The notes under the pieces: model-generated
The model's database searches: none
What the model saw: only the letters and a program-made list of their open reading frames with translations
What the model was told of the DNA's origin: nothing
Translations under genes and position numbers: made by a program
Shown: positions 9,698 through 18,514 of the stretch, piece by piece
Position numbering within the stretch: position 1 is the stretch's first letter
Layout of the letters: each line of letters starts with the position of its first letter
Source: Edaphobacter sp. 12200R-103
Lineage (GTDB): Bacteria; Acidobacteriota; Terriglobia; Terriglobales; Acidobacteriaceae
Length of the DNA stretch: 64,000 bases
Reading direction: 5' to 3'
Assembly (NCBI RefSeq): GCF_010093025.1
Contig: NZ_CP048114.1
Span: forward strand, 2,294,001 to 2,358,000

Positions 9698-10054
9698 ATG
9701 GCTGAAGCACCCCAGACCGCTGCACCCCAAATCGACTTTGCCAAGATGGACGGCCTCGTCCCCGGCATCGTCCAGGACCATAAGACCGGCGAGATGCTCA
9801 TGCTGGGCTTTCTCAACGAAACCAGCTACCAGAAGACCCTTGAGTCCGGATTTGTCACCTTCTGGAGCCGCACCCGCAGCAAGCTGTGGATGAAGGGCGA
9901 GACCAGCGGCAATCGCCTGCGCATCATCGAGGCTTCGACCGACTGCGACAACGACGCCCTGCTCTTCCGCGTCGAGGTGGAAGGCGATGGCCTTGTCTGC
10001 CACGAGGGAACCGTAAGCTGCTTCACCAAAAAGATCGAAACGGAGAAGAAGTAA
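9698..10054 (+). CDS. hisI: Phosphoribosyl-AMP cyclohydrolase
   Basis: Opens the ring of phosphoribosyl-AMP in the third step of histidine synthesis; a zinc enzyme. Seen: the single cyclohydrolase domain with MLGFLNETSYQKTLESG, FWSRTRSKLWMKGETSGN, DCDNDALLFRVE and VCHEGTVSCF; the Cys residues of the last two blocks are the zinc ligands in the family. At 118 residues it lacks the HisE pyrophosphatase domain that many bacteria fuse to HisI. The start is the ATG at 9698 with TGGAGA just upstream; a TTG 12 bases earlier has no such site. Its stop codon is directly followed by the hisG start. It is the first structural gene after the attenuator. Confidence 0.95.
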   Translation: MAEAPQTAAPQIDFAKMDGLVPGIVQDHKTGEMLMLGFLNETSYQKTLESGFVTFWSRTRSKLWMKGETSGNRLRIIEASTDCDNDALLFRVEVEGDGLVCHEGTVSCFTKKIETEKK

Positions 10055-10939
10055 ATGAGCAACGTGCAGAAGAAGCTGAAGCTCGGAATTCCCAAGGGAA
10101 GTCTGCAGGACGCAACCATCGCGCTGTTCCAGCGTGCCGGCTGGAACATCTACGCCAACGGCCGCAGCTACTTTCCGTCGATCGACGACACCGAAATCGA
10201 ATGCATGCTGGTCCGTGCGCAGGAGATGGCTCGCTACGTGGAACACGGCGCGCTCGACGCCGGGCTGACCGGCAACGACTGGGTACTTGAGAACCAGCAC
10301 AGCGTGGAATACGTCACCAGCCTCACCTACTCCAAGCAGAGCCGCCAGAAGGTGAAGTGGGTGCTCGCTGTCCCGGAGGATTCGCACTACCAGAAGCCCG
10401 AGGACCTGGCTGGCTGCATCATCGCTACTGAGCTGGTCGAGTTCACCAAGCGCTACTTCGCTTCGAAGAACATCCCGGTCAAGGTTGAGTTCAGCTGGGG
10501 CGCGACCGAGGTGAAGCCTCCCACGCTGGCCGACGCCATCGTCGAGGTCACCGAGACCGGAAGCTCCCTACGTGCCAACCGCCTGCGCATCATCGAGACC
10601 CTGATGGAGAGCGAGACCCAGCTGATCGCCAACAAGACTGCCTGGAAGGATGACTGGAAGAAGGCGAAGATCGAGACCATCTCGCTGATGCTGAACGCCG
10701 CCATCGCCGCCCAGGGCCGTGTTGGCCTGATGCTGAATGCAAAGGCGGCTGATCTTCCCCTTGTCATTAACGTCCTCCCCGCGCTCAATTCTCCGACCAT
10801 CTCGCAGCTTAGCGATCCCGCCTGGGTGGCGCTCAATACCATCCTTGACGAGTCCGAAGTTCGCGATGTCATCCCCAAGCTCAAGGCCGTTGGAGCCACA
10901 GGCATTGTCGAGTATCCGCTGAGCAAGGTCGTTCTCTAA
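10055..10939 (+). CDS. hisG: ATP phosphoribosyltransferase, long form
   Basis: Catalyses the first, committed step of histidine synthesis, joining ATP and PRPP. Seen: [22 protein letters not shown] at the start, the phosphate-binding segment [19 protein letters not shown], and a C-terminal extension of about 75 residues with the ACT-like fold pattern ([26 protein letters not shown]). At 294 residues this is the long, hexameric form in which the C-terminal domain binds histidine for feedback inhibition, so HisZ should not be needed. Its ATG follows the hisI TAA with no gap, which suggests translational coupling. Confidence 0.96.
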   Translation: MSNVQKKLKLGIPKGSLQDATIALFQRAGWNIYANGRSYFPSIDDTEIECMLVRAQEMARYVEHGALDAGLTGNDWVLENQHSVEYVTSLTYSKQSRQKVKWVLAVPEDSHYQKPEDLAGCIIATELVEFTKRYFASKNIPVKVEFSWGATEVKPPTLADAIVEVTETGSSLRANRLRIIETLMESETQLIANKTAWKDDWKKAKIETISLMLNAAIAAQGRVGLMLNAKAADLPLVINVLPALNSPTISQLSDPAWVALNTILDESEVRDVIPKLKAVGATGIVEYPLSKVVL

Positions 10940-10962
10940 AGAAGAGGAATGGAGCCGTCACG

Positions 10963-12231
10963 ATGAAGTTGGTAAAGACCTACGGACGCACCGCGAAGTC
11001 CGCCGCCGCCCTGATCGCATCGATCGAGCGGCGCGGCGCGGTCAACACGGCAAAGGTGGAACCCGTGGTGCGCCGTATCCTCGCGGATATCCAGAAGAAT
11101 GGTGATACCGCGCTACACAAATACGCTGCGAAGTTCGATGGACTGCCAAAAAAACAGCCGCTGCTGGTCACACGCGAAGAGATGCGCGCGGCCTGGGAGG
11201 AGACCGCTCCCGAGCTGCAGGCAGCCATGATGATCGCGCGTGGCAACATCCTCGCCTTTGCCGAGGCGCAGCTTCCGCAAGAGTGGAGCTTCGATGCCAC
11301 AGACGGCGTCAAGACCGGTCAGATCGTTCGGCCGCTGAGCTCAGTCGGCTGCTATGTTCCCGGAGGACGCTATCCTCTCCCGTCCACTTTGCTGATGACC
11401 GCCACTCCCGCGCAAGTCGCTGGCGTAGAGCGCATCGTGGTGTGCTCGCCCAAGCCTGTGCGCGAGACGCTTGCCGCCGCGTATCTCGCTGGAGTTACCG
11501 AGTTCTATAGGATCGGCGGAGCGCAGGCCATTGCGGCGCTTGCCTATGGCACCGACACCATCGCGCCGGTCGACAAGATCGTCGGGCCCGGCAATCTTTT
11601 TGTCACCGCTGCGAAGACGCTCGTCTCAACTCAATGCGGCATCGACATGCCCGCTGGTCCTACGGAGATCGTCGTCACCAGCGAGCGGGGATACGCTCCC
11701 GGCATCGCCGCCGATCTGGTCGCTCAGGCCGAGCACGATCCTGAAACGCTTGCCATCCTGATCACCAGCAATGAGAAGCTCGCCAACGATGTTGCTGACG
11801 AAGTGAAGCTGCAAGCGAAGAGCAACAAGATCGCAAAGCAGTCGCTGGCAGCACAGGGAGCCATCTTTATCACCCAGACGGTCGAGGAGGCACGCGAGCT
11901 GACGAATCGCCTCGCTCCGGAGCACCTCACGGTCGACTCTGCCAGCGATCTCAAGTGGGTGCAGAACGCGGGCTCCGTCTTCGTCGGCGACTACGCTCCG
12001 CAGTCGATGGGCGACTACGTCTCCGGTCCCAACCACGTGCTCCCCACAGGCCGCGTAGGTCGCGTACGTGGCGGCCTCAGCGTTCTTGATTTCGTTAAGA
12101 TCATTACGGTTCAGGACTACACGCGAAAAGGACTCGGCAAACTCGGTCCGCACGCCATTGCTCTGGCAACGGCGGAAGGGCTGACCGGCCACGCTGAAAG
12201 CGTTCGCGTACGAATGAGGTCAAAGCAATGA
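10963..12231 (+). CDS. hisD: Histidinol dehydrogenase
   Basis: Zinc- and NAD-dependent enzyme that oxidises histidinol to histidine in two steps, the last of the pathway. Seen: VGCYVPGGRYPLPSTLLMT, the signature IGGAQAIAALAYGT, KIVGPGNLFVTAAK, the zinc-site segment DLVAQAEHDPET, and NRLAPEHL with the catalytic Glu-His. The 422 residues match the family. It starts 23 bases after hisG with GAGG about 12 bases upstream of the ATG, and its last codons overlap the hisC start by four bases. Confidence 0.97.
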   Translation: MKLVKTYGRTAKSAAALIASIERRGAVNTAKVEPVVRRILADIQKNGDTALHKYAAKFDGLPKKQPLLVTREEMRAAWEETAPELQAAMMIARGNILAFAEAQLPQEWSFDATDGVKTGQIVRPLSSVGCYVPGGRYPLPSTLLMTATPAQVAGVERIVVCSPKPVRETLAAAYLAGVTEFYRIGGAQAIAALAYGTDTIAPVDKIVGPGNLFVTAAKTLVSTQCGIDMPAGPTEIVVTSERGYAPGIAADLVAQAEHDPETLAILITSNEKLANDVADEVKLQAKSNKIAKQSLAAQGAIFITQTVEEARELTNRLAPEHLTVDSASDLKWVQNAGSVFVGDYAPQSMGDYVSGPNHVLPTGRVGRVRGGLSVLDFVKIITVQDYTRKGLGKLGPHAIALATAEGLTGHAESVRVRMRSKQ

Positions 12232-13322
12232 GCACATCATCGAGCACTGCGACTGTGAAACCGCGCCCCCTCGTCCTCGAGATGCCGGAGTATCATCCGC
12301 CGCTCGCCGGCCGCGATGCTCTGCGGCTGGACTTCAATGAGAACACGCTGGCGCCTTCGCCGGTCGTTATGGACCGGCTGAAGCAGATCACTGCCGAGCA
12401 ACTTACCGTGTATCCCGAGCGCGAAGTGGGCGAACGCAAGCTGGCCGCCCACTTCGGCCTTGAGGCATCGCAGGTCCTGCTGACCAACGGAGTCGATGAG
12501 GGCATCCATCTGGTGTGCTGCACCTTTCTTGAAGACGGCGATGAAGCCATCATCTCGCCTCCATCCTTCTTCATGTACGACGTCTCGATCTCCCTGATGA
12601 CACGCGGCCTGGTCAAAGTGCAGGCCGACGAGACGCTGCAGTTTCCTTTTGAGCGGGTTCTCAACGCTATCAACGAGCGGACCAGGCTCATCGTCGTCGC
12701 CTCTCCCAATAACCCTACTGGGGCAACCGCCAGCCGTGCTCAGCTTCTGGCAATCGCGAATGCAGCACCCCATGCCGTGCTATTGGTAGACGAAGCCTAC
12801 TTCCACTTTCATGGCGAAACGGTTCTCGATGATTTGGCGACAACGCCCAACCTCCTCGTCGCCCGGACCTTCTCCAAAGCCTATGGCATGGCGAACCTGC
12901 GCATCGGGATGCTTGCGGGAAGCCCGGAGCTTATCGGGTATCTGCGCAAAGCAAGTTCGCCCTACAACATCAACGGCATCGCGCTCGATTGTCTCTCAGC
13001 CGCGCTTGAAGACGACGCCTATATCAACTGGTACGCCGAGGAGATCCGCACTGGACGCGAACGCGTCATGGGCGCGCTCGATGAGATGGGAGTGCACTAC
13101 TTCCCCAGCGCCGCCAACTTCGTGCTGATGAAGATCGGACCGCTCCACAAGGAACTGGTCGCTGCGATGCGGCGTCGGGGCGTCCTGCTGCGCGATCGTT
13201 CTGCCGATCCGGGCTGTGACGGTTATGTTCGCATCACCGTCGGAGTCAGCGATCATGTAACCCGAGGACTCGAAGCATTGAAAGCATCACTCGACGAGAT
13301 CGGCTGGAAACCGCAATACTGA
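12228..13322 (+). CDS. hisC: Histidinol-phosphate aminotransferase
   Basis: PLP-dependent fold-type I aminotransferase acting on imidazole-acetol phosphate. Seen: RLDFNENTLAPSP near the start (substrate binding), VVASPNNPTGA, the PLP-contacting DEAYFHF, the Schiff-base lysine in TFSKAYGMANLRIG (Lys217), and a C-terminal Arg in YVRITVGV. Length is 364 residues. Start ATGA overlaps the hisD stop, a sign of coupling. A copy of repeat family B separates it from hisB, the only long spacer in the operon. Confidence 0.95.
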   Translation: MSTSSSTATVKPRPLVLEMPEYHPPLAGRDALRLDFNENTLAPSPVVMDRLKQITAEQLTVYPEREVGERKLAAHFGLEASQVLLTNGVDEGIHLVCCTFLEDGDEAIISPPSFFMYDVSISLMTRGLVKVQADETLQFPFERVLNAINERTRLIVVASPNNPTGATASRAQLLAIANAAPHAVLLVDEAYFHFHGETVLDDLATTPNLLVARTFSKAYGMANLRIGMLAGSPELIGYLRKASSPYNINGIALDCLSAALEDDAYINWYAEEIRTGRERVMGALDEMGVHYFPSAANFVLMKIGPLHKELVAAMRRRGVLLRDRSADPGCDGYVRITVGVSDHVTRGLEALKASLDEIGWKPQY

Positions 13323-13367
13323 GAATGGAAACCAGAAAAGACCATTCTTCCGATACACACTGTCGCT

Positions 13368-13438
13368 TTGTTAAGGGCACGGCTTCAGCCGTGCCGAAAA
13401 GAATCAAAGGAGAAAGGGCTTTAGCCCCTGAGGTCCCA
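13368..13438 (+). repeat. Dispersed intergenic repeat, family B, between hisC and hisB
   Basis: Contains the palindrome GGCACGGCTTCAGCCGTGCC at 13376-13395, then GGGCTTTAGCCCCTGAGG. The same two blocks, in the same order and spacing, occur at 53019-53080 and 59101-59171. The GAGG at 13430-13433 lies six bases before the hisB ATG and is the only visible ribosome-binding site for that gene. Confidence 0.85.
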
Positions 13439-13439
13439 G

Positions 13440-14060
13440 ATGCCAAAGGCACGCACAGCAACCGGCTATAAGCCAAGAACAGCAACGATCAAGCGCAATA
13501 CCACCGAGACGCAGATTGCGCTCAAGCTGAACATCGACGGCACCGGCGTCTATAAGGTCTCTACCGGGATCCGCTTCTTCGATCACATGCTGGAGCTCTT
13601 CACCCGTCACGGCGGCTTCGATCTTACGCTCACCTGCACGGGCGATCTCGACGTCGACCAGCACCACACCGTCGAAGACGTGGGCATCGCGCTCGGCGAG
13701 GCCTTCAATAAGGCGCTCGGCGATAAGAAGGGCATCCTGCGCGCAGGCTACTTCGTGATGGCGATGGACGAGACGCTCGCCGTCGCTGCCGTCGATCTCT
13801 CAGGCCGCGTCGCCTACGTCGTCGACGATAAGGTGAAGGTGCGCCTAGTGGGAGACTTCCAGTCCGAGCTGCTCGCCGACTTCTTCGACGGCTTCGCCCG
13901 CGGAGCCAAGGCCAACGTTCACGTGAAGACGATGTACGGCCGCTCCAACCACCACAAGATCGAAGCGATCTTCAAGGCTTTTGCACGCGCTCTGCGTGGA
14001 GCGTGTTCGCGTGATGAGAGGATGGCCGAGATTCTGCCGAGCACGAAGGGCTTGCTGTGA
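13440..14060 (+). CDS. hisB: Imidazoleglycerol-phosphate dehydratase
   Basis: Removes water from imidazole-glycerol phosphate; manganese enzyme of 24 subunits. Seen: NTTETQI, the metal-binding [17 protein letters not shown] and [17 protein letters not shown] blocks, [17 protein letters not shown], and the second metal site [18 protein letters not shown]. The 206 residues correspond to the dehydratase alone, with no fused HisN phosphatase. The first 13 or so residues are basic and not conserved. The ATG follows the end of a family-B repeat, which supplies GAGG as probable ribosome-binding site. The stop overlaps the start of the next ORF. Confidence 0.96.
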   Translation: MPKARTATGYKPRTATIKRNTTETQIALKLNIDGTGVYKVSTGIRFFDHMLELFTRHGGFDLTLTCTGDLDVDQHHTVEDVGIALGEAFNKALGDKKGILRAGYFVMAMDETLAVAAVDLSGRVAYVVDDKVKVRLVGDFQSELLADFFDGFARGAKANVHVKTMYGRSNHHKIEAIFKAFARALRGACSRDERMAEILPSTKGLL

Positions 14061-14341
14061 ACATGGACGCCCGCCTGCGCCGGAGCATCTTCAAGGTGGG
14101 CGTGTATGCGTTTGTCACCAATCTTATGTTCTATGGCCTTTGGCAGCAGCTTTCTTCGAGATTCACTCCTTGTCATGGGAAAGCGGTCGGGGTTGAAGTG
14201 GGTTTGGCCTTTGCACTCATAACAGTCGTTCTCGCTCTCTTTGGTAAAGGTATGGGCCGATGGCTGCTGGCTGCTGCCGGCCTTGTGGCTTCTTACTTCT
14301 GGTTTAGCTGGATTACCTGGATAGGACAAATGCAATGCTAG
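14057..14341 (+). CDS. Small membrane protein in the his operon
   Basis: A 94-residue protein I do not recognise. Three hydrophobic stretches fit membrane helices: about residues 14-30, 46-62 and 68-90 ([18 protein letters not shown]). It is coupled on both sides: the GTG at 14057 overlaps the hisB stop (GTGA; an ATG at 14063 is the alternative start), and its own stop lies inside the first codons of hisH, a seven-base overlap. That arrangement suggests real translation, but nothing in the sequence links it to histidine chemistry. Confidence 0.65.
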   Translation: MNMDARLRRSIFKVGVYAFVTNLMFYGLWQQLSSRFTPCHGKAVGVEVGLAFALITVVLALFGKGMGRWLLAAAGLVASYFWFSWITWIGQMQC

Positions 14342-14943
14342 CCGTTATCGACTACAAAGCGGGCAACCTAACCAGCGTCCTCAAGGCGCTGCACTACCTC
14401 GGCGCGGAGACACACGTCACGCAGTCGCCTGACGACGTGCGCAACGCAAGCAAGATTGTTCTGCCCGGCGTAGGGCACTTCCAGGCGACGCAGCTTCTGC
14501 ATGACCTTGAACTCACGGAAGCTACCCGCGAAGCGATCGCGAGTGGCGTGTCGTTCCTCGGCATCTGTGTTGGTCTTCAGTGGCTGTATGAAGGATCGAC
14601 CGAAGCAGAGGCAACGGAAGGTCTCTGCCACTTCGGCTCGAAGTGCGAACGCTTCCCTGCCAGCTTCAACGGCGCAGAGCTGAAGTCGCCGCATGTCGGC
14701 TGGAACTCGCTTGAGAACATTCGCGAAGACTCACGCCTACTGCGCGGCGTTGCGCCCGGCGGCTTCGTCTACTACACGCACTCATGGCGCGCGCCGGTGA
14801 GTGCAGATACAGCCGCAACCACCAACTACGGTGGCGACTTTACCGCAGCGGTCGAGCGCGACAACGTGATGGGCGTGCAGTTCCATCCCGAAAAGTCGAG
14901 CACCGTCGGCCTACAGATCCTCAAGAACTTCGTGGAGCTATAA
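14335..14943 (+). CDS. hisH: Imidazole glycerol phosphate synthase, glutaminase subunit
   Basis: Class-I glutamine amidotransferase that releases ammonia and passes it through the HisF barrel. Seen: IDYKAGNLTSVLKAL, the LPGVGHF oxyanion-strand segment, the nucleophile elbow LGICVGLQ with Cys78, and the His-Glu pair in FHPEKSS near residue 183. Length is 202 residues. The ATG at 14335 lies within the end of the preceding membrane ORF. Its partner hisF is one small ORF downstream. Confidence 0.96.
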   Translation: MLAVIDYKAGNLTSVLKALHYLGAETHVTQSPDDVRNASKIVLPGVGHFQATQLLHDLELTEATREAIASGVSFLGICVGLQWLYEGSTEAEATEGLCHFGSKCERFPASFNGAELKSPHVGWNSLENIREDSRLLRGVAPGGFVYYTHSWRAPVSADTAATTNYGGDFTAAVERDNVMGVQFHPEKSSTVGLQILKNFVEL

Positions 14944-14945
14944 CC

Positions 14946-15239
14946 ATGCCATTCGTCTATGAACTCATGCTCGCCGAAGAGACGTCCCAGGCGCAGTACA
15001 AGCTCGCGCAGCAGCTCGTCCCCGCGGGTACGCTCGTCGGTACCGGGCAGAACATCGCCGTGCTCTCCGACGGCAAATGCGAGTTCCATCTGCGCGCACC
15101 GCTGCAGGGTCTGCTGGTGGGCTGGTTCGCCGAGAGCGGAGACTCCCTCGATCCCGACGAGCCTCTCGCACGCATCGTTGCGGAGGGTGCCGAACGCCAG
15201 GTCGACGCCGTAACACCCGTGAGATCGCAACCATGTTGA
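14946..15239 (+). CDS. Lipoyl/biotinyl-like domain protein between hisH and hisF
   Basis: A 97-residue protein. After a short N-terminal part it has the pattern of a biotinyl/lipoyl hammerhead: [16 protein letters not shown], then [11 protein letters not shown], then [20 protein letters not shown]. In biotinyl domains the middle block is AMKMEF and in lipoyl domains it contains DKA; here a lysine (Lys44) sits at the equivalent turn but neither motif is complete. It may be a modified carrier, or a fold reused without cofactor. The start two bases after the hisH stop, and an end that overlaps hisF by seven bases, tie it to the HisH-HisF pair. A family role in histidine synthesis is not known to me. 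Confidence 0.72.
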   Translation: MPFVYELMLAEETSQAQYKLAQQLVPAGTLVGTGQNIAVLSDGKCEFHLRAPLQGLLVGWFAESGDSLDPDEPLARIVAEGAERQVDAVTPVRSQPC

Positions 15240-16012
15240 CCAAACGCATCATCGCCTGCCTCGACGTCCGCGACGGCCGCGTCGTCAAAGGCATCCAGTT
15301 CGTCGATATCATCGATGCCGGCGACCCCGCCGAGCTCGCGCACCGGCACGCAGCCGCGGGAGCCGACGAGATCGTGCTGCTCGATATCACGGCCACACAC
15401 GAGGGTCGAGGCACACTGCTCGATACGGTGAAGCGCACTGCTGCGGAGCTGTTCGTTCCCTTCACGGTCGGTGGCGGCATCCGCTCTGCAGAAGACGCGG
15501 CGGCGGTCTTCGATGCTGGTGCTGACAAGGTCAGCATCAACTCCTCTGCCATCGCTCGTCCAGAGCTGATCGGCGAGATCGGCTCAAGCTTCGGCGCGCA
15601 AGCCGTTATCGTCGCCATTGATGCTCGACGCGCGGAAAACTCAGCCGACCCGGTCGGTGATGCCGAGGTCTTCGTCGCCGGTGGCCGTAAGCCCACTGGG
15701 CGCAAGGTGATTGAGTGGGCACGCGAAGCTGAGCAGCGCGGTGCGGGCGAGATTCTGCTGACCAGCATGAACACCGATGGCATGCGTTCGGGCTTCGACT
15801 GCGAGCTGACAGCACGCGTCTCCGAGGCCGTGCAGATCCCCGTGATCGCCAGCGGAGGCGCAGGTTCGGCGGCGCACTTCGCGGAGGTCTTCGGACGCGG
15901 TAAAGCCGATGCCGCGCTCGCCGCGAGCATCTTCCACTTCGGCGTGACGGACTCACGCGAGCTGAAGGCCGAGCTGCAGCGGGCCGGCGTTCCCGTTCGC
16001 CTACCCTGCTAG
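15233..16012 (+). CDS. hisF: Imidazole glycerol phosphate synthase, cyclase subunit
   Basis: TIM-barrel enzyme that uses ammonia from HisH to make imidazole-glycerol phosphate and AICAR. Seen: [16 protein letters not shown] with catalytic Asp11, [19 protein letters not shown] (phosphate site), VAIDARR with the second catalytic Asp, [14 protein letters not shown], and PVIASGGAG. Length is 259 residues. The ATG at 15233 lies inside the last codons of the lipoyl-like ORF, so the frame further upstream is not used. Confidence 0.96.
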   Translation: MLTKRIIACLDVRDGRVVKGIQFVDIIDAGDPAELAHRHAAAGADEIVLLDITATHEGRGTLLDTVKRTAAELFVPFTVGGGIRSAEDAAAVFDAGADKVSINSSAIARPELIGEIGSSFGAQAVIVAIDARRAENSADPVGDAEVFVAGGRKPTGRKVIEWAREAEQRGAGEILLTSMNTDGMRSGFDCELTARVSEAVQIPVIASGGAGSAAHFAEVFGRGKADAALAASIFHFGVTDSRELKAELQRAGVPVRLPC

Positions 16013-16020
16013 CATTTTGT

Positions 16021-16317
16021 ATGACGAGTTTCTGGCTGGCCTTCCTCGCCGTGCAGTTTGCAGGACTGCTCGGTTCTGTGGGTGTCGGGATCTTCCATCA
16101 AAACCCTCTCGGCTTCGCCTGCCATCTGGCCGCAATCGTCTTGCTCGAGCCCGGCCTGGTCCTCGCTCGGGCCATCATCGACAAGTTCTACTGGGAGAGA
16201 TTCACCTCTGAAGACCTCTTTCGCTATGCCTCCGTCCTGAGCTTCTTTGTGAACATTGTTCTGGCCATCTGGGCGCGCGCCTTCTTCAATGCACTGCGTC
16301 CACAGCGCGATACCTGA
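16021..16317 (+). CDS. Small membrane protein between hisF and hisA
   Basis: A 98-residue hydrophobic protein with likely helices at about residues 4-24, 33-52 and 68-88; not recognised. It fits tightly in the operon, eight bases after hisF and 12 bases before hisA, on the same strand. It is the second small membrane ORF in this operon (see 14057-14341); the two do not look alike by eye beyond hydrophobicity. Confidence 0.6.
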   Translation: MTSFWLAFLAVQFAGLLGSVGVGIFHQNPLGFACHLAAIVLLEPGLVLARAIIDKFYWERFTSEDLFRYASVLSFFVNIVLAIWARAFFNALRPQRDT

Positions 16318-16329
16318 GAGAATATCGAC

Positions 16330-17031
16330 ATGCTTATACCCTCTATCGACCTTATGGGCGGCCGCATCGTGCAGCTCGTCCAGGGTGAAAAGCTCAAGCT
16401 CGCCTTTGATGATTTCGACTATTGGATCGAGCGTTTCAATAAGTATCCTCTCGTCCAGCTCATCGACCTCGATGCAGCTATGCGGCAGGGATCGAACGCC
16501 GAGCTGATCTCGCAGTTCACCTCGAAGCTCCCCTGCCAGGTGGGCGGAGGCCTGCGCACGGCTGAGGATGGCCAGCGCATGCTCGACCTCGGCGCAAAGC
16601 GCGTCATTTATGGCTCGTCGCTCTTTGGCGGAGACAATGATGCCGACCGCAAACGTCACCCACTGATCAACCTCGATTTCGCCCAGAAGCTGCGCGACGC
16701 ACTCGGAGAAGAGCAACTCGTCTTCTCAGTCGACACCAAGGGTGGCCAGGTAGCCGTGCGCGGATGGAAGGAGAACGTTGCGCTCACCCCGGAAGAAGCC
16801 GTCACCTGGCTTGAGGACTATTGTGCCGCCTTCCTTTACACGCACGTCGACACGGAAGGCACGATGACCGGGTTTCCGATCGATGTCGCCGCCATTCTGC
16901 GTGCCACCACGGCAAAACAACTGATCGTCGCCGGAGGGATCAAGGAACGCCGCGAGGTCGACGATCTCGATGGCATGGGTGTGGATGCCGTTGCGGGGAT
17001 GGCGGTTTATTCGGGAGCGATGGAGGCCTAG
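16330..17031 (+). CDS. hisA: Phosphoribosylformimino-AICAR-P isomerase
   Basis: TIM-barrel isomerase, an ancient relative of HisF. Seen: MLIPSIDLMGGRIVQL with Asp7, LIDLDAAM, CQVGGGLRT (phosphate site), VFSVDTKGG with the second catalytic Asp, YTHVDTEGTMTGF, and LIVAGGIKER. Length is 233 residues, and it is the last gene of the operon. The region after it contains only repeats. Confidence 0.94.
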   Translation: MLIPSIDLMGGRIVQLVQGEKLKLAFDDFDYWIERFNKYPLVQLIDLDAAMRQGSNAELISQFTSKLPCQVGGGLRTAEDGQRMLDLGAKRVIYGSSLFGGDNDADRKRHPLINLDFAQKLRDALGEEQLVFSVDTKGGQVAVRGWKENVALTPEEAVTWLEDYCAAFLYTHVDTEGTMTGFPIDVAAILRATTAKQLIVAGGIKERREVDDLDGMGVDAVAGMAVYSGAMEA

Positions 17032-17066
17032 AAATATAGGCTTTTCATCATCCCAGTCATCTAACG

Positions 17067-17210
17067 TGTCATCCTGAGCGAAGCCTCTCGCAGTCTTCTC
17101 GCGAGAGGCGAAGTCTAAGGATTTGCGGTTTGTACGCAGTAGTTCAAAAAGATGGCCTGCACAAAAGGACGCAGATCCTTCGACTCCGCTACGCTCAGGA
17201 TGACACTTTG
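17067..17210. repeat. Inverted pair of family A repeats
   Basis: TGTCATCCTGAGCG at 17067 opens a copy that reads to AAGGATTTGCGG near 17128; a second copy in opposite orientation, GCAGATCCTTCGACTCC to CTCAGGATGACA, ends near 17206. Together they could fold into a long hairpin after hisA. An inner hairpin GCCTCTCGC ... GCGAGAGGC sits in the first copy. Confidence 0.75.
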
Positions 17211-17249
17211 TAAGGATGGAACACTAACCACTATGTTTCTCGCTTTGGC

Positions 17250-18281
17250 CTAGTTGTTGTCAGGGCTGTCTGCCAGAGCGTAATACCCCTTGCGGGCCTG
17301 CACCTTCGTATCCTTGCCGCAGGTGATGTTCAGGGTGCGGAAGCTGCCGTCAGCCTTCAGGTTGGTCGGGGTGTAGCTGGCAAGATACTGGGTTCGCAGT
17401 TCATCCTGAATCTGGTCAAAGGCTTCCTGCAATTTCTTGCCATTGTTGCCCACATTGATCACGCGACCACCGGTCTCGCGCGCAAGACGGTCCATATCGC
17501 CTGCGCCGTAGTACCCAAAACCGCCGTAGAATCCTCGATCCGCGATCAGGATGACGTAGACGAGGGCATTCGACTTCTGGGCGGCTTCGATGGCCGTGCG
17601 GATGTTCTCCTGCGATCCCTGGTCCTGCCCATCGGTCAGGATGACAAGAACCTTGCGGCCGGCCTCCTGACGAAGCTTGTCGTGGGCCGCCAGGTAGACC
17701 GCATCGTAAAGCAGCGTTCCACGAGGAGTGCTGTTACCTGTGACCGATCCGGTTCCAGCGCCGGTATTGATGCTGGCCTTTTGCATAGCGCGCCTTAGCT
17801 CGCTGGGTGAATTGGTGTAATCCGCCAGCAGATCGACGTTGATATCGAACGAGATCAGGAACGCTTCATCCTTCGGGGTCAGAACGTCCTTTAGAAACTC
17901 TGCTCCGGCGTCCTGTTCCATCGGAAGGACACTCTGCTGGCTTCCGCTGGTATCCAGCAGAATTCCAATGGTCAGAGGAAGGTTCTTCTCCTGGGTGAAG
18001 TTTTTGGTCTTCTGCAGGGCCTTGTCTTCGAAGATCTGGCAGTCATCCTTGCCGAGGTTGGTAATGTACCCGTTCTTATCGCGGACGGAGAAGTACACGT
18101 TGACGAGATTTACGTTCACCTTCAGGGTCTGGGTGTCGCCCGTGTCGACCGGCTGCTCAGCGGGAGCAGAACTTGCCGGGGGCGGCCCACCGGGTGAAGG
18201 AGCCTCCTGCGCGCGTAAAGGGTTGGCAAAGCCGAGAGCAAAGACGAGCAGAGCCGCAGAGACACACAAAGAGGAACGCAT
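17250..18281 (-). CDS. VWFA-related Acidobacterial domain protein
   Basis: A 343-residue secreted protein. Seen: signal sequence (SAALLVFALGFANPLRAQ), a Pro-rich stretch, then a von Willebrand A-type domain with the metal-site motif DTSGS (Asp110, Ser112, Ser114), ILTDGQDQGS, and the family ending TQYLASYTPTN ... ARKGYYA. These proteins (TIGR03436-like) are expanded in Acidobacteria and presumed to act in the periplasm or at the surface; no substrate is known. It diverges from a second member of the family at 18515, with 233 bases between the starts. Confidence 0.9.
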   Translation of the reverse strand: MRSSLCVSAALLVFALGFANPLRAQEAPSPGGPPPASSAPAEQPVDTGDTQTLKVNVNLVNVYFSVRDKNGYITNLGKDDCQIFEDKALQKTKNFTQEKNLPLTIGILLDTSGSQQSVLPMEQDAGAEFLKDVLTPKDEAFLISFDINVDLLADYTNSPSELRRAMQKASINTGAGTGSVTGNSTPRGTLLYDAVYLAAHDKLRQEAGRKVLVILTDGQDQGSQENIRTAIEAAQKSNALVYVILIADRGFYGGFGYYGAGDMDRLARETGGRVINVGNNGKKLQEAFDQIQDELRTQYLASYTPTNLKADGSFRTLNITCGKDTKVQARKGYYALADSPDNN

Positions 18282-18514
18282 GCTTTATATAGACGAGCGA
18301 AGCCGCCAACGGGTCAGCTAAAAAAATAATTCCAAGGCGCTCCTGTACAGTACCGGAGGCGCAACGCGCTTATCGTCCTCCTGCGTCCTATCAGTTGAGA
18401 GGATCTGAGGTCTTTCAATGTGATAGCCTCCTGATTCACTGGCTGGTACTCTGGTATGAGGCAACACCCGGCGCCATTGGAAGTCTGGGTGGAACGTGGT
18501 ACGGGGGTTTTTGA

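Noticed and set aside
17032..17249. A small RNA gene after hisA
   Set aside because: The hairpin potential is explained by two inverted family A repeats.
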